Origin: Candidatus Acidulidesulfobacter diazotrophicus
GTDB lineage: Bacteria; SZUA-79; Acidulodesulfobacterales; Acidulodesulfobacteraceae
Assembly: GCA_004195025.1 (NCBI GenBank)
Contig: SGBB01000001.1
Span: 1-64,000 of the forward strand
Direction: 5' to 3'
DNA length: 64,000 bases
Numbering within the stretch: position 1 is the stretch's first letter; each line of letters opens with the position of its first letter. This document shows, piece after piece, positions 28,598 through 37,273 of this stretch. Position numbers and translations under genes: made by a program. The notes under the pieces were generated by a model. The model saw only the letters and a list, made by a program, of their open reading frames with translations, did not search any database and was not told the DNA's origin.

Positions 28598-31062
28598 AAA
28601 ATTTAGTTATAGTAGAATCTCCGTCAAAAGCTAATACGATAAATAAATATCTCGGTAAAGACTATTCGGTAAAAGCTACGATGGGACATATAAAAGATTT
28701 GCCGAAAAGCAAAATAGGCGTTGATGTTAAACATGGATTTGAACCGTTTTACGAAATTATAAAAGGCAAAGAAAAAGTTACCGAAGAAATAAAAAAATAT
28801 GCTAAAACCGCCGATACCGTTTTTCTGGCGGCAGACCCCGATAGAGAAGGGGAAGCAATAGCATGGAACGTAAAAGAAATTATAGATACTATAAAAGGCA
28901 AAAAGCCTGAAGTAAAAAGAGTTCTTTTTAATGAGATAACAAAAGATGCTATTCAAGAAGCCATTAAAAACCCGATAGACCTTAATAAATATATGTTCGA
29001 ATCGCAAAAAACAAGAAGAATATTAGACAGATTAGTCGGTTATAATTTAAGTCCTTTTTTATGGAAAAAAGTCGGGAGAGGACTTTCTGCAGGAAGAGTT
29101 CAATCTGTTACATTATATTTAATAGTAGAAAGAGAAAAAGAAATTAATAATTTTGTAAAAGAAGAATATTGGACGCTGTCAGCCGATTTTTTAATTAAAA
29201 ACAATTCAGGAGATTCATTCACTATTACTTCGGAACTTGCGAAAATAAACAGGAAAGATCCTGTAATAAAAAATGCCTCCGAAGCTGAAAACATTAAAAC
29301 TTCATTATTAAATATAGCAGAATATAAAATTTATAATATCGGCAAAAAATCCGTTAAAAGAAATGCTCCGCCTCCTTTAATTACAAGCACATTACAACAA
29401 GAAGCTTTTAAAACAATCAGATTCTCAGTTAAAAAAACAATGAGCACCGCCCAAAAACTTTATGAAGGAATTGATTTAGGCAAGGTAGAGAATGCCGGCA
29501 GCGGTCCATTAGGTCTTACCGGTCTTATAACTTATATGAGAACGGATTCCATCAGAATATCCGATGTTGCCTCTAAAGCTGCAAAAGATTTTATTACTAA
29601 AGAATTCGGGGAAGATTTTGCCAAAAGCGGCACTGCAATTGTTTCAAAAAAACAAAAAACAAAAAAAATTCAAGATGCCCACGAAGCAATAAGACCATCA
29701 AATGTTTTTTTGACGCCCGAAAAGATAAAAAATTATTTATCTACGGATGAATACAGACTTTATAATTTAATATGGACATTTTTTGTTGCCTCACAAATGT
29801 CTCAAAGTATTTTTGACCAGTATAATATAACAATAAGCGGCAATGAGGGCATCGTCAAAAATAACATAGCCGAAAACACCGGCAAAACCGATAGCATTAA
29901 AAAAAATAAAAATAAAAAGGGAAATAAAACGGACGCAGATAATAATACAGAAAATATTGAAGAAAATGAGTATTTATTTAAAACTACCGAAAGCATTCTT
30001 AAATTTGAAGGATACTTAAAAGCTCTTAATAAATTATATGAACATCCAAAAGAAAAATCGGAACAGGATATTAATAGCAATTTAAATTTAAATGCAGACA
30101 ATAGCGAAAAAAATGTTAATGAAAGCAAAAATAAAGAAGATAATAAAAAAAATAAAGGATTGAACTCCAAATATATTTTAAAAATATTTGAAGTTTTAAA
30201 AGAAAATGACCCTGCTTTTATTCAAGATTTAGATCTTACGCAGCATTTTACTATGCCGCCTCCGAGATACACTGAGGCTACTCTTGTTAAAGCATTAGAT
30301 GAAAACGGCGTCGGCAGACCGTCTACTTATCAGACAATTATATCAAACATTAAAAATAAAGATTACGTTGAAATGGAAACGGAAACAAGCTCTATAGCCA
30401 GATTTAAACCTACTGAACTTGGAATTGCGGTATCCGATATTTTAAAAGAAGGATTTCCCGATATTTTAGATATTAAATTTACGGCAAATATGGAAAATAA
30501 ACTTGATGAAATAGAAAAAGGGACTTTAGATAAAAATACATTGCTTGGAGAATTTTACGATAAGCTTGTTGAAAGATTAGAAAGTGCAGGAAAAAATATT
30601 AAAGATATAAAAGGTACGTCTACACCTACCGATATAATTTGCGATAAATGCGGAAAACCTATGGTGATAAAATTCGGCAGATTCGGAAAATTTCTTGCCT
30701 GCAGCGGATATCCCGAATGTAAAAATACCAGAGAGCTTTCTTCAATTTCTGAAAATAATACGGCTAACTCCGGCGATGCGGTAAATCCGGAGCAGCAAAT
30801 AGTCGAATCTACTATAATTTGCGATAAATGCGGAAAACCTATGGTGCTTAAATCAGGCAGATTTGGAAAATTTCTTGCCTGCAGCGGATATCCTGAATGT
30901 AAAAATACAAAACCTATACCCCTGAAATCTAATATACCGTGCCCAAATGAATGCGGAGGCTATCTTGTTATAAAAAAAACAAAAAAGGGGAGAAAATTTT
31001 ACGGTTGTTCAAATTATCCAAAATGCGATTATATAACATGGACATTACCAAAATCTGAATAA
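28594..31062 (+). CDS. topA: DNA topoisomerase I
   Basis: Type IA topoisomerase that relaxes negative supercoils. The Toprim domain starts NLVIVESPSKANTINKYLG and has DPDREGEAIAWNV near residue 80. The active Tyr is in TYMRTDSIRIS at Tyr314. A low-complexity Lys/Asn/Asp-rich section (roughly 430-525) splits the later core. The C-terminus has three zinc-ribbon-like repeats: two nearly identical ones (CDKCGKPMVIK... and CDKCGKPMVLK..., each ending CSGYPECKN) and a third with CPNECGGY and CSNYPKC. The two copies also repeat at DNA level with a 180-base period (30633-30729 and 30813-30909), so duplication looks recent. It overlaps the divergent dprA by four bases. Confidence 0.96.
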   Translation: MKNLVIVESPSKANTINKYLGKDYSVKATMGHIKDLPKSKIGVDVKHGFEPFYEIIKGKEKVTEEIKKYAKTADTVFLAADPDREGEAIAWNVKEIIDTIKGKKPEVKRVLFNEITKDAIQEAIKNPIDLNKYMFESQKTRRILDRLVGYNLSPFLWKKVGRGLSAGRVQSVTLYLIVEREKEINNFVKEEYWTLSADFLIKNNSGDSFTITSELAKINRKDPVIKNASEAENIKTSLLNIAEYKIYNIGKKSVKRNAPPPLITSTLQQEAFKTIRFSVKKTMSTAQKLYEGIDLGKVENAGSGPLGLTGLITYMRTDSIRISDVASKAAKDFITKEFGEDFAKSGTAIVSKKQKTKKIQDAHEAIRPSNVFLTPEKIKNYLSTDEYRLYNLIWTFFVASQMSQSIFDQYNITISGNEGIVKNNIAENTGKTDSIKKNKNKKGNKTDADNNTENIEENEYLFKTTESILKFEGYLKALNKLYEHPKEKSEQDINSNLNLNADNSEKNVNESKNKEDNKKNKGLNSKYILKIFEVLKENDPAFIQDLDLTQHFTMPPPRYTEATLVKALDENGVGRPSTYQTIISNIKNKDYVEMETETSSIARFKPTELGIAVSDILKEGFPDILDIKFTANMENKLDEIEKGTLDKNTLLGEFYDKLVERLESAGKNIKDIKGTSTPTDIICDKCGKPMVIKFGRFGKFLACSGYPECKNTRELSSISENNTANSGDAVNPEQQIVESTIICDKCGKPMVLKSGRFGKFLACSGYPECKNTKPIPLKSNIPCPNECGGYLVIKKTKKGRKFYGCSNYPKCDYITWTLPKSE

Positions 31063-31167
31063 TTATAATTTATAATATGCTCATTTTTATTTATGATGAA
31101 ATACAATATAAAATATTAGTCTTATAATAAAACAATAAAATATTTAATTACTATTTGGAGGTTTACA

Positions 31168-31989
31168 ATGTTTAGCCGGCTGAGGGACATTTCTATTAAA
31201 ACTAAAATCATCGTTCCTCTTATCGTATTAATTTTAATTCCTATTATTTTAATTTCTTACATTTCATTTAATCTTCAAAAACAGCTCACAATTTCTTTAA
31301 CTAAACATGATGCCGAAGTCACGGCTAAAACTGCTCTTTCTACTCTTAATACTATGATGCTCACCAAAACAATTCAACATACATCATATAGAAAAACATT
31401 AATAAAAATATACAAAAGGATAAAAGGAATAAAAGGTTTCCAAGTTATAAGGGGGAATCTTGTGAATGAACAATTTGGAGCTGGACTTAATGAGGAAAAG
31501 CCTGATTCTAATTTTGACAGAGCAATTCTTTCTTCAGGCGTTCCTATCACTAAAGAAATATATAAAAATGACCGTCCGACATATTTAATGGTCGGTATTC
31601 CTTTTGTAGCAAAAACTGATTCCAGAGGGATTAATTGTCTTGCTTGTCACACAAATGCGGTTAGCGGCAATGTTTTAGGCGGAATAAAAATAATTTATTC
31701 TTTAAAAACATTAAATACTGCCCAATCATATTTTATTAAATATTCAATAATCATAGCTTTAATTTCTATTATATTAATTATTATAATTCTTTATCTAATA
31801 ATAAAAAGCGCTATTATTAATCCTATTTTAAAATTATCAAAAGCTGCCGATAATATATCTAAAGGAAATTTTAATGAAGAAATCCCTTTTACTAGAAATG
31901 ATGAAATCGGAAAATTATCCGACTCATTTAGCAGAATGAAGATAAGTTTAAAAAAAGCTATAGAAATACTTAAAGGAAAGCAGCAATAA
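31168..31989 (+). CDS. Heme-c-binding periplasmic sensor with HAMP domain and no output domain
   Basis: A 273-residue inner-membrane protein. A first transmembrane helix lies near 13-33 (IIVPLIVLILIPIILISYIS), a periplasmic region spans about 34-190, and a second helix lies near 190-213. A HAMP domain follows (NPILKLSKAADNISKGNFNE near 217-236). The periplasmic region has one CLACH heme-c motif (Cys157, Cys160, His161), like the heme-binding sensor domains of some chemoreceptors and kinases (DUF3365/Tll0287-like). The protein stops after HAMP with a short coil, so there is no kinase, MCP or cyclase domain, and none follows on the strand. GGAGG precedes the ATG. It may be a partner for an output protein elsewhere, or a truncated gene. 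Confidence 0.82.
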   Translation: MFSRLRDISIKTKIIVPLIVLILIPIILISYISFNLQKQLTISLTKHDAEVTAKTALSTLNTMMLTKTIQHTSYRKTLIKIYKRIKGIKGFQVIRGNLVNEQFGAGLNEEKPDSNFDRAILSSGVPITKEIYKNDRPTYLMVGIPFVAKTDSRGINCLACHTNAVSGNVLGGIKIIYSLKTLNTAQSYFIKYSIIIALISIILIIIILYLIIKSAIINPILKLSKAADNISKGNFNEEIPFTRNDEIGKLSDSFSRMKISLKKAIEILKGKQQ

Positions 31990-32018
31990 TCACAAATACA
32001 AATGTAAAAATATATAAA

Positions 32019-32612
32019 TTATATTAAATGATATTTTTTTAAAAGAGGGATTAAATTTTCTATGCATAATCCCTCAACATTTTTGTAAGACCCAGAATAT
32101 GATTCCACAATACCTTTAGAATCTTGAATGCCATATGCTCCCGCTTTATCAAAAGGTTTACATTGATTTATATAATTATATATTTCTTCATAAGATAAGT
32201 TCTTTATTTTAACCTCGGTTTTATCATAAGACGATTCGTATATTTGCCTATTTTTATTAATTAGCGCAATGCCTGTATACACATTATGAATATTACCGGA
32301 AAGCATATTAATCATATTGAAAGCATTTCTTGCATCAGTAGGCTTGCCTAAAGATGCAAGAAATGAGTTTAAAGCATTAAACATAACTATAGTATCAGAA
32401 CCTATAATGAAATCATCGGGGTAATAGTTTTCAATACTTTTAGCTTTATCAAGCGCAATATTTTTTACAAATTCGCAAGGTTCAGTGCCGCTTGAATATT
32501 CAGGTTCATTGATAATTTTATGTTCTTTAGAAATAAAATTAATTTTATATTCTTTTAAAATGTCTATTCTGCGAGGCGAAGACGACGCTAAAATTATACG
32601 CGGCTTAATCAT
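32019..32612 (-). CDS. maf: Maf-family nucleoside triphosphate pyrophosphatase
   Basis: Hydrolyses non-canonical or excess nucleoside triphosphates (dTTP/UTP and modified bases). The 197-residue protein starts PRIILASSSPRRIDILKEY, the Maf signature. IIGSDTIVMF follows with the catalytic Asp near 70. DKAGAYGIQDSKGIV and YSGSYKNVEGLCIENLIPLL complete the fold. The gene converges with the heme sensor gene, 29 bases apart, and is only two bases downstream of proC, so the two are probably one transcript. Length is normal. Which of the Maf subfamilies (dTTPase or other) applies is not resolved. Confidence 0.93.
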   Translation of the reverse strand: MIKPRIILASSSPRRIDILKEYKINFISKEHKIINEPEYSSGTEPCEFVKNIALDKAKSIENYYPDDFIIGSDTIVMFNALNSFLASLGKPTDARNAFNMINMLSGNIHNVYTGIALINKNRQIYESSYDKTEVKIKNLSYEEIYNYINQCKPFDKAGAYGIQDSKGIVESYSGSYKNVEGLCIENLIPLLKKYHLI

Positions 32613-32614
32613 TT

Positions 32615-33589
32615 TTAATTTCCAAGTTCCTTGGAACGCAAATAGGCTGCATTAACGGCGGAATCTATAACATATTTAATTCTGCCTTCTTCAAGCTTGC
32701 TTAGACCGTATGCCGTGGTGCCTCCTGGTGAAGTCACCAAATCCTTAAGGTCTTTAGTTGAGTATTTGCTAAATTCTTCGGAATTTAAAAGCTCTCCTGA
32801 TCCTGCCAGCGTTTGTATAGATAGAATAGACGCAATATGTCTGGGCAGTCCAAGTTTAACGGCCGCTTCAATAAAACCTTCGGCAATTAAAAAGAAATAT
32901 GCGGGACCGCTTCCGCTTACGGCGGTCACTGCATCAAAATATTTTTCTTCAAGGACTAAAACTTTTGAAGACATTTCAAGAATATTTTTTACTTTATTGT
33001 AGTCTTCTTCTTTGACGGCATTATTATAGCAAACAGCACTCATACCTTTTCCTGCAAGCGAATTTATATTAGGCATAATTCTGATAATTTTAGGATCATA
33101 TTTGCCGCGGAATTTTTCATGAAATACTCCGTCAATCGCTTCTATCCTTACGCCGCCTGCTATAGAAACAAAAATAATATCTTTAATTGTCTTGTTTGCA
33201 GCATTATTAGAATTATCATTATTATTATCGTCGTCGACAATATCATCTAATATATTTATTGATGGGCCTGCCTTTTTTATATTATCAGGGTTATCCGCGT
33301 TGCTAAAGACTTCATTATACATACGTATAATAGCATCCGCCGCTATGTTTAAAACATCTGCAACCATATTAGGCTTGACTGCTATAAAAACAATATCCGC
33401 ATTTTCGACTACTTCGCCTACGCTGTTTAAAATTGCAGTGTTAAAGCTGCCTTTCATAAACTCCTGCCTTTCTAATGACGGATCATATATAAATATATCG
33501 GCATCTTTTATATTTTTATTATTCATTATTCCCTTTATTAAGCCGAATGCCATATTTCCTGCCCCGATAAATCCGATTTTGAACCCCAT
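32615..33589 (-). CDS. proC: Pyrroline-5-carboxylate reductase
   Basis: Last step of proline synthesis, NADPH-dependent. The Rossmann motif is IGFIGAGNMAFGLIKG near residues 5-20, and FIAVKPNMVADVL follows. VSGSGPAYFFLIAEGFIEAA and LVTSPGGTTAYGLSKLEEG mark the C-terminal helical domain. At 324 residues it is about 50 longer than usual. The excess is an Asn/Asp-rich insertion near 92-137 (DDIVDDDNNNDNSNNAANKT) between the two Rossmann halves. AGGAG precedes the ATG by ten bases. Maf follows two bases downstream. Confidence 0.94.
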   Translation of the reverse strand: MGFKIGFIGAGNMAFGLIKGIMNNKNIKDADIFIYDPSLERQEFMKGSFNTAILNSVGEVVENADIVFIAVKPNMVADVLNIAADAIIRMYNEVFSNADNPDNIKKAGPSINILDDIVDDDNNNDNSNNAANKTIKDIIFVSIAGGVRIEAIDGVFHEKFRGKYDPKIIRIMPNINSLAGKGMSAVCYNNAVKEEDYNKVKNILEMSSKVLVLEEKYFDAVTAVSGSGPAYFFLIAEGFIEAAVKLGLPRHIASILSIQTLAGSGELLNSEEFSKYSTKDLKDLVTSPGGTTAYGLSKLEEGRIKYVIDSAVNAAYLRSKELGN

Positions 33590-33681
33590 AATATTAATTT
33601 CTCCTTTTTGCTTTAGTTTGTAATTTACAATTATTAAAAAATTTTATTTATTTTAAAATTTAATGTATTTTAATTTTATTA

Positions 33682-35097
33682 TTAATAGCAAATAAAATAA
33701 TCCAGCATTTCGGAAGCCATTTTTTTATATGAATATTTATTTGCCAGGGCTAAAGATTTTTTCTTTAAATCATTTCTCAAATTTTCGTCGGTAAGCACTT
33801 TTTTAATTGAATCTGCTATGTCTTCAATATTAAAAGGGTCTACAAAAAGAGCTGCATCTTTAAATACCTCCGGAAGCGCACCTGCGTTAGCAAGTATTAA
33901 AGGTGCGCCGCAAACCGCGGCTTCCAGAGGAGCGAAACCGAAACCTTCGCTTATCGAAATAAATGTAAACGCTTTAGCATTTTCATAATAAATTTTGGCT
34001 TCTTCATCGGAAATATTTGAAAGCTGAATAATATCTCCTATATTTTCTTTTTTTATAAATTCGTCAATAAAATCATATTTTTTAAATCTTGAACCTATCA
34101 ATACAAGTTTTAAATTTTGGAAATTTTCGCATAATTCATAAGCATTGCCGATTGGCGTATTTTTATAACTATCTTTATTATCATTAGCATTATTGACTTT
34201 ATTGTTTATATCAAATTGATTATTTTTATGATTTTGCGGAATATCTTTTATTAATTTAAAAGCTTTAATTAAATTTAATATATTTTTATGTTTTTTTCTG
34301 TTTCCAAGATAAAGTATATAAGGAAAGGAAATATTTTGTTTTAGCCTATCCGGCAGTTTATTGTCAAAATTAAATTTTTTTTTATATGATTTATATTTAT
34401 ATTCAGCGTTTCCTGTGTCTTCTGCGCCATTGATTTCTTTAATCGCATAAGTTATATTTTTGTCTGCATGGCTACTAAAAAATAAACTATATCCCGGATA
34501 TATAACTTTAATTTTATTTTGAAGATTTAATCCGCCGATATTGCTAAACATATTTATTATATCATTTTTAACATAATTAGAAACGGTTATCGCTTTTTTA
34601 GTTTTTTTTAAAACTCTTTTTAAAACAAATTTTCCGACGGCTGTTTTAAATTTTCCTGTATCCGTATAATTATAAAATTTATAAAAAGTTAAATCATGCA
34701 CTGTAACTATTGAATTTTTTGGTATATAAAATATTGAAATATTATAATGCGGGAAAAAAAACAGGTCTATTTTTTTTCTGTAATATAATAATATAAAAAA
34801 AAGGGAAAACTGTTCTTTAAAAGAATATTTTTTTGATGTATTGTTTATTACGATAAATTTATCCTCCGGCAAATCATTTGAGGATATAAATTGATTGATT
34901 TTATTTTTATCTCCCAGCAAATAAAATTTTAGATTAATTTCATTTTTTGCGTTAATTTTATTATTTTCGTTATTTGTATTATTCTTTAAAACATTAAGTA
35001 TAAATTCTCGTTGATATCTGCCTATGCCGGCATAAAACATAAGTCTTGCATCAATAAAAATTTTATACGGTTTATTATCAGATTTTAAAGTTTTCAT
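33682..35097 (-). CDS. Glycosyltransferase, GT4 (GT-B) family
   Basis: A 471-residue GT-B fold enzyme. The N-terminal part begins KIFIDARLMFYAGIGRYQRE, and a middle block has NRKKHKNILNLIKAFKLI. The GT4 donor-binding region reads SISEGFGFAPLEAAVCGAPL followed by ILANAGALPEVFKDAALFVD, with the catalytic Glu pattern EGFGFAPLE. It is probably a mannosyl- or rhamnosyl-type transferase of envelope polysaccharide synthesis, but donor and acceptor cannot be read. Low-complexity Asn/Lys-rich inserts (for example NNTNNENNKINAKNEIN near 40-57 and 290-310) lengthen it. It stands alone, divergent from the fumarase genes. Confidence 0.85.
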   Translation of the reverse strand: MKTLKSDNKPYKIFIDARLMFYAGIGRYQREFILNVLKNNTNNENNKINAKNEINLKFYLLGDKNKINQFISSNDLPEDKFIVINNTSKKYSFKEQFSLFFILLYYRKKIDLFFFPHYNISIFYIPKNSIVTVHDLTFYKFYNYTDTGKFKTAVGKFVLKRVLKKTKKAITVSNYVKNDIINMFSNIGGLNLQNKIKVIYPGYSLFFSSHADKNITYAIKEINGAEDTGNAEYKYKSYKKKFNFDNKLPDRLKQNISFPYILYLGNRKKHKNILNLIKAFKLIKDIPQNHKNNQFDINNKVNNANDNKDSYKNTPIGNAYELCENFQNLKLVLIGSRFKKYDFIDEFIKKENIGDIIQLSNISDEEAKIYYENAKAFTFISISEGFGFAPLEAAVCGAPLILANAGALPEVFKDAALFVDPFNIEDIADSIKKVLTDENLRNDLKKKSLALANKYSYKKMASEMLDYFICY

Positions 35098-35389
35098 GTG
35101 TCTTCATCTTGTTGTTATTAATATTGTCGTATATATTATATATTATGATTTATATATAATATATTAACTTTAATTCTGCAATAGAAATTTATTTTCTTAA
35201 TTGCGCGATAGGAAATAATTACTTCTATAAAGGTATTTTCTGGATAACGGATAGTAGTTTCTATTATAGGATTGAGATCTAAAATTAAATTAAAATTAAA
35301 AAAATATTTTATTATTTATTTTTTTCTTGAAATTATTTTATAAATGTGTAAAATAATAAGAACATTGATTTTTAAGGATTATTGATAAT

Positions 35390-35455
35390 ATGAAAATAAT
35401 TACATACAATCAAATTTCAAACGCCGTTATAGATTTAATTATAAATTATACATGA
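35390..35455 (+). pseudogene. Truncated first copy of the fumarase alpha gene start (21 codons)
   Basis: Reads MKIITYNQISNAVIDLIINY then Thr and TGA, against MKIITYDQISNAVIDLITHA in the intact gene. It has the same promoter and AAGGA site. It could be translated as a leader peptide or be a silent remnant. Its stop lies 131 bases before the true ATG. Confidence 0.85.
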
Positions 35456-35523
35456 ATCATTCAGTCAGATAAAGGCGATTAATTAATTAAAATTAAAAAA
35501 CTATTTTATTTTTTATTTTTTTC

Positions 35524-35551
35524 TTGAAATTATTTTATAAATGTGTAAAAT
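35524..35551 (+). promoter_or_regulatory. Sigma70-type promoter of fumarase alpha
   Basis: TTGAAA (35524-35529), a 16-base spacer, then TAAAAT (35546-35551). The ATG is at 35587 with AAGGA at 35571-35575. The upstream copy of the same promoter is at 35327-35354, so transcription may start from two places. Confidence 0.65.
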
Positions 35552-35586
35552 AATAAGAACATTGATTTTTAAGGATTATTGATAAT

Positions 35587-36426
35587 ATGAAAATAATTAC
35601 ATACGATCAAATTTCAAACGCTGTTATAGATTTAATTACACATGCGGCTTCCAATCTTCCCGAAGATGTTGCCGAAAGTCTCGGTAATTCTTTAAATATT
35701 GAAATTTCTGAATCAGGAAAGAGTGTTTTAAATAAAATTATTAAAAATGCCGAAATAGCAAAAAATGAAAATAAGCCTCTATGCCAGGATACGGGCTTGG
35801 CTGTTTTTTTTGTAGAGATAGGAAGCGACGTCAAAATAGAAGGCGGAACTATAACCGAAAGCATCAATGAAGGAACTAGAAGAGGTTACGAAGTCGGATA
35901 CCTGAGAAAATCAACATGCGATCCTTTAACTCGAAAAAATATAGGCGACAATACGCCTGCTATAATACATTATGAATTTGTCAGCGGAGATAAATTAAAA
36001 ATATTATATGCGGCTAAAGGCGGCGGCAGCGAAAATATGAGCAGAATAAAAATGATGAAACCTTCCGACGGAATTAAAGGAATTATTGATTTTGCCGTTG
36101 AAACTATGGAAATAGCAGGACCAAATCCGTGTCCGCCTAATATTATCGGTATCGGTATAGGCGGCAACTTTGAAAGGTCTGCCGTAATAGCAAAAAAAGC
36201 GCTTTTTAGAAATATCGGGACAATCAATCATGACAAAGAACTTGCTGAAATTGAAAAAACTATATACAAAAAGGTCAATAATATAGGCACGGGACCTATG
36301 GGATTTGGCGGGGTATGTACGGTTCTTGCAGTACATATAATCAAAGAACCTTGTCATATTGCCAGCATGCCCGTAGCCGTTAATATAGAATGTCATTCTC
36401 ATAGACATACAGAAATTATTTTATAA
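35587..36426 (+). CDS. Class I fumarate hydratase, alpha subunit
   Basis: Iron-sulfur-dependent hydratase subunit converting fumarate and malate, paired with the beta subunit encoded next. The 279-residue protein has the likely cluster Cys at 66 (NKPLCQDTG), 182 (AGPNPCPPNIIGIGIGG) and 269 (AVNIECHSHRH). The block YAAKGGGSENMSRIKMM near 141-156 is typical. Tartrate dehydratase has the same fold, but the neighbouring TCA genes favour fumarase. The gene begins with the segment that is duplicated upstream (35390-35455). The oxygen-sensitive class I enzyme fits an anaerobic cell. Confidence 0.93.
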   Translation: MKIITYDQISNAVIDLITHAASNLPEDVAESLGNSLNIEISESGKSVLNKIIKNAEIAKNENKPLCQDTGLAVFFVEIGSDVKIEGGTITESINEGTRRGYEVGYLRKSTCDPLTRKNIGDNTPAIIHYEFVSGDKLKILYAAKGGGSENMSRIKMMKPSDGIKGIIDFAVETMEIAGPNPCPPNIIGIGIGGNFERSAVIAKKALFRNIGTINHDKELAEIEKTIYKKVNNIGTGPMGFGGVCTVLAVHIIKEPCHIASMPVAVNIECHSHRHTEIIL

Positions 36427-36441
36427 AAAACAACAAACAAA

Positions 36442-37002
36442 ATGGAATTTAAAAAAATCAAGGCTCCTTTAACCGAAGATGTTATTGCGGGGCTCAAAAC
36501 AGGCGACGAAGTATTGATCAGCGGAACTATTTATACGGCAAGAGACGAAGCGCACAGAAGACTTACCGCTCTAATTTTTGAAAACAAACCTTTGCCTTTT
36601 GATATTAAAGGACAAATTATTTATTATGTAGGACCGTCTCCTGCAAAACCAGGTGAAGTTATCGGTTCTGCAGGTCCTACTACAAGCTACCGAATGGATA
36701 AGTATGCTCCGGTTCTCATGGAATACGGACTTAAGGGAATGATAGGCAAAGGTAAAAGATCAATTGAAGTCAAAGATGCCGTCAAAAAATATAAAGCAGT
36801 ATATTTTGGCGCTATCGGGGGAGCGGGCGCTTTAATTGCAAAATCTATTAAATCTTCTAAGGTTATTGCATATGAAGAACTATTATCAGAAGCAATAAGG
36901 GAATTGACGGTTGAAGATTTTCCGGCGGTAGTAGTAAACGATATTTTCGGCGGTGATTTATACGATGAAGGAAAATCAAAATTTGCAGGCAAATTTAAAT
37001 AA
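36442..37002 (+). CDS. Class I fumarate hydratase, beta subunit
   Basis: Partner of the alpha subunit, 186 residues. LTEDVIAGLKTGDEVLISGT leads to IYTARDEAHRRL, and YYVGPSPAKPGEVIGSAGPT is followed by TSYRMDKYAPVLMEYGLKGM. These match the C-terminal domain of single-chain class I fumarases. KGKRSIEVKDAVKKYKAVYF and ALIAKSIKS continue the fold. It lies 15 bases after the alpha gene, so the two are surely one transcript. The 270-base gap that follows contains inverted repeats at about 37110-37160 but no gene. Confidence 0.94.
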   Translation: MEFKKIKAPLTEDVIAGLKTGDEVLISGTIYTARDEAHRRLTALIFENKPLPFDIKGQIIYYVGPSPAKPGEVIGSAGPTTSYRMDKYAPVLMEYGLKGMIGKGKRSIEVKDAVKKYKAVYFGAIGGAGALIAKSIKSSKVIAYEELLSEAIRELTVEDFPAVVVNDIFGGDLYDEGKSKFAGKFK

Positions 37003-37099
37003 CTTTTTTAAAATTTTTTATTAAATTAATAACAACATAATAGTATAAATTATAAAAAATAATAAATTTAAATTTTATCTTTAATTTTTCCATATAAAT

Positions 37100-37170
37100 T
37101 TATTTTCTGGATGACCGTTTAGCTCTCGGTCACGGCTTATAGCCTCGTGAAGTTTCCTATGGAAGTGTTA
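37100..37170. repeat. Hairpin-rich short repeat resembling the MITE family
   Basis: TATTTTCTGGATGACC resembles a segment in 35233-35250. GACCG/CGGTC (about 37112-37133) and a CACGGCT/AGCCTCGTG pair with a bulge (about 37131-37150) form two stem-loops. It could act as a terminator-like structure after the fumarase genes; there is no T-run after it. Low certainty. Confidence 0.4.
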
Positions 37171-37273
37171 ATGTTTATAAATTAATATAATTGTTTGATT
37201 CAGTTTTTAAGCATTTATTTAATTAAATATTTAAATAAATAAATAAATATTAATAATAGGGATTTAATTAATT

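Larger units (their letters stand above)
35098..35586. other. Gap holding a degenerate MITE half and the duplicated fumarase leader
   Basis: From about 35176 to 35265 the sequence resembles the MITE-like family (GCAATAGAAATTTATTTTCT at 35179 and TATTTTCTGGATAACGG at 35233) but terminal inverted repeats cannot be matched. From 35289 the fumarase leader is present twice, at 35289-35441 and 35486-35638, as described in separate entries. Nothing else is visible. Confidence 0.6.
35289..35638 (+). repeat. Tandem duplication (197-bp period) of the fumarase promoter and first codons
   Basis: The segments 35289-35441 and 35486-35638 match almost base for base, including promoter, Shine-Dalgarno and the first 17 codons. 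Between them is unrelated A+T-rich sequence. Only the second copy leads into the full gene. A few substitutions, such as aat/gat at codon 7, show it is not very recent. Confidence 0.95.
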
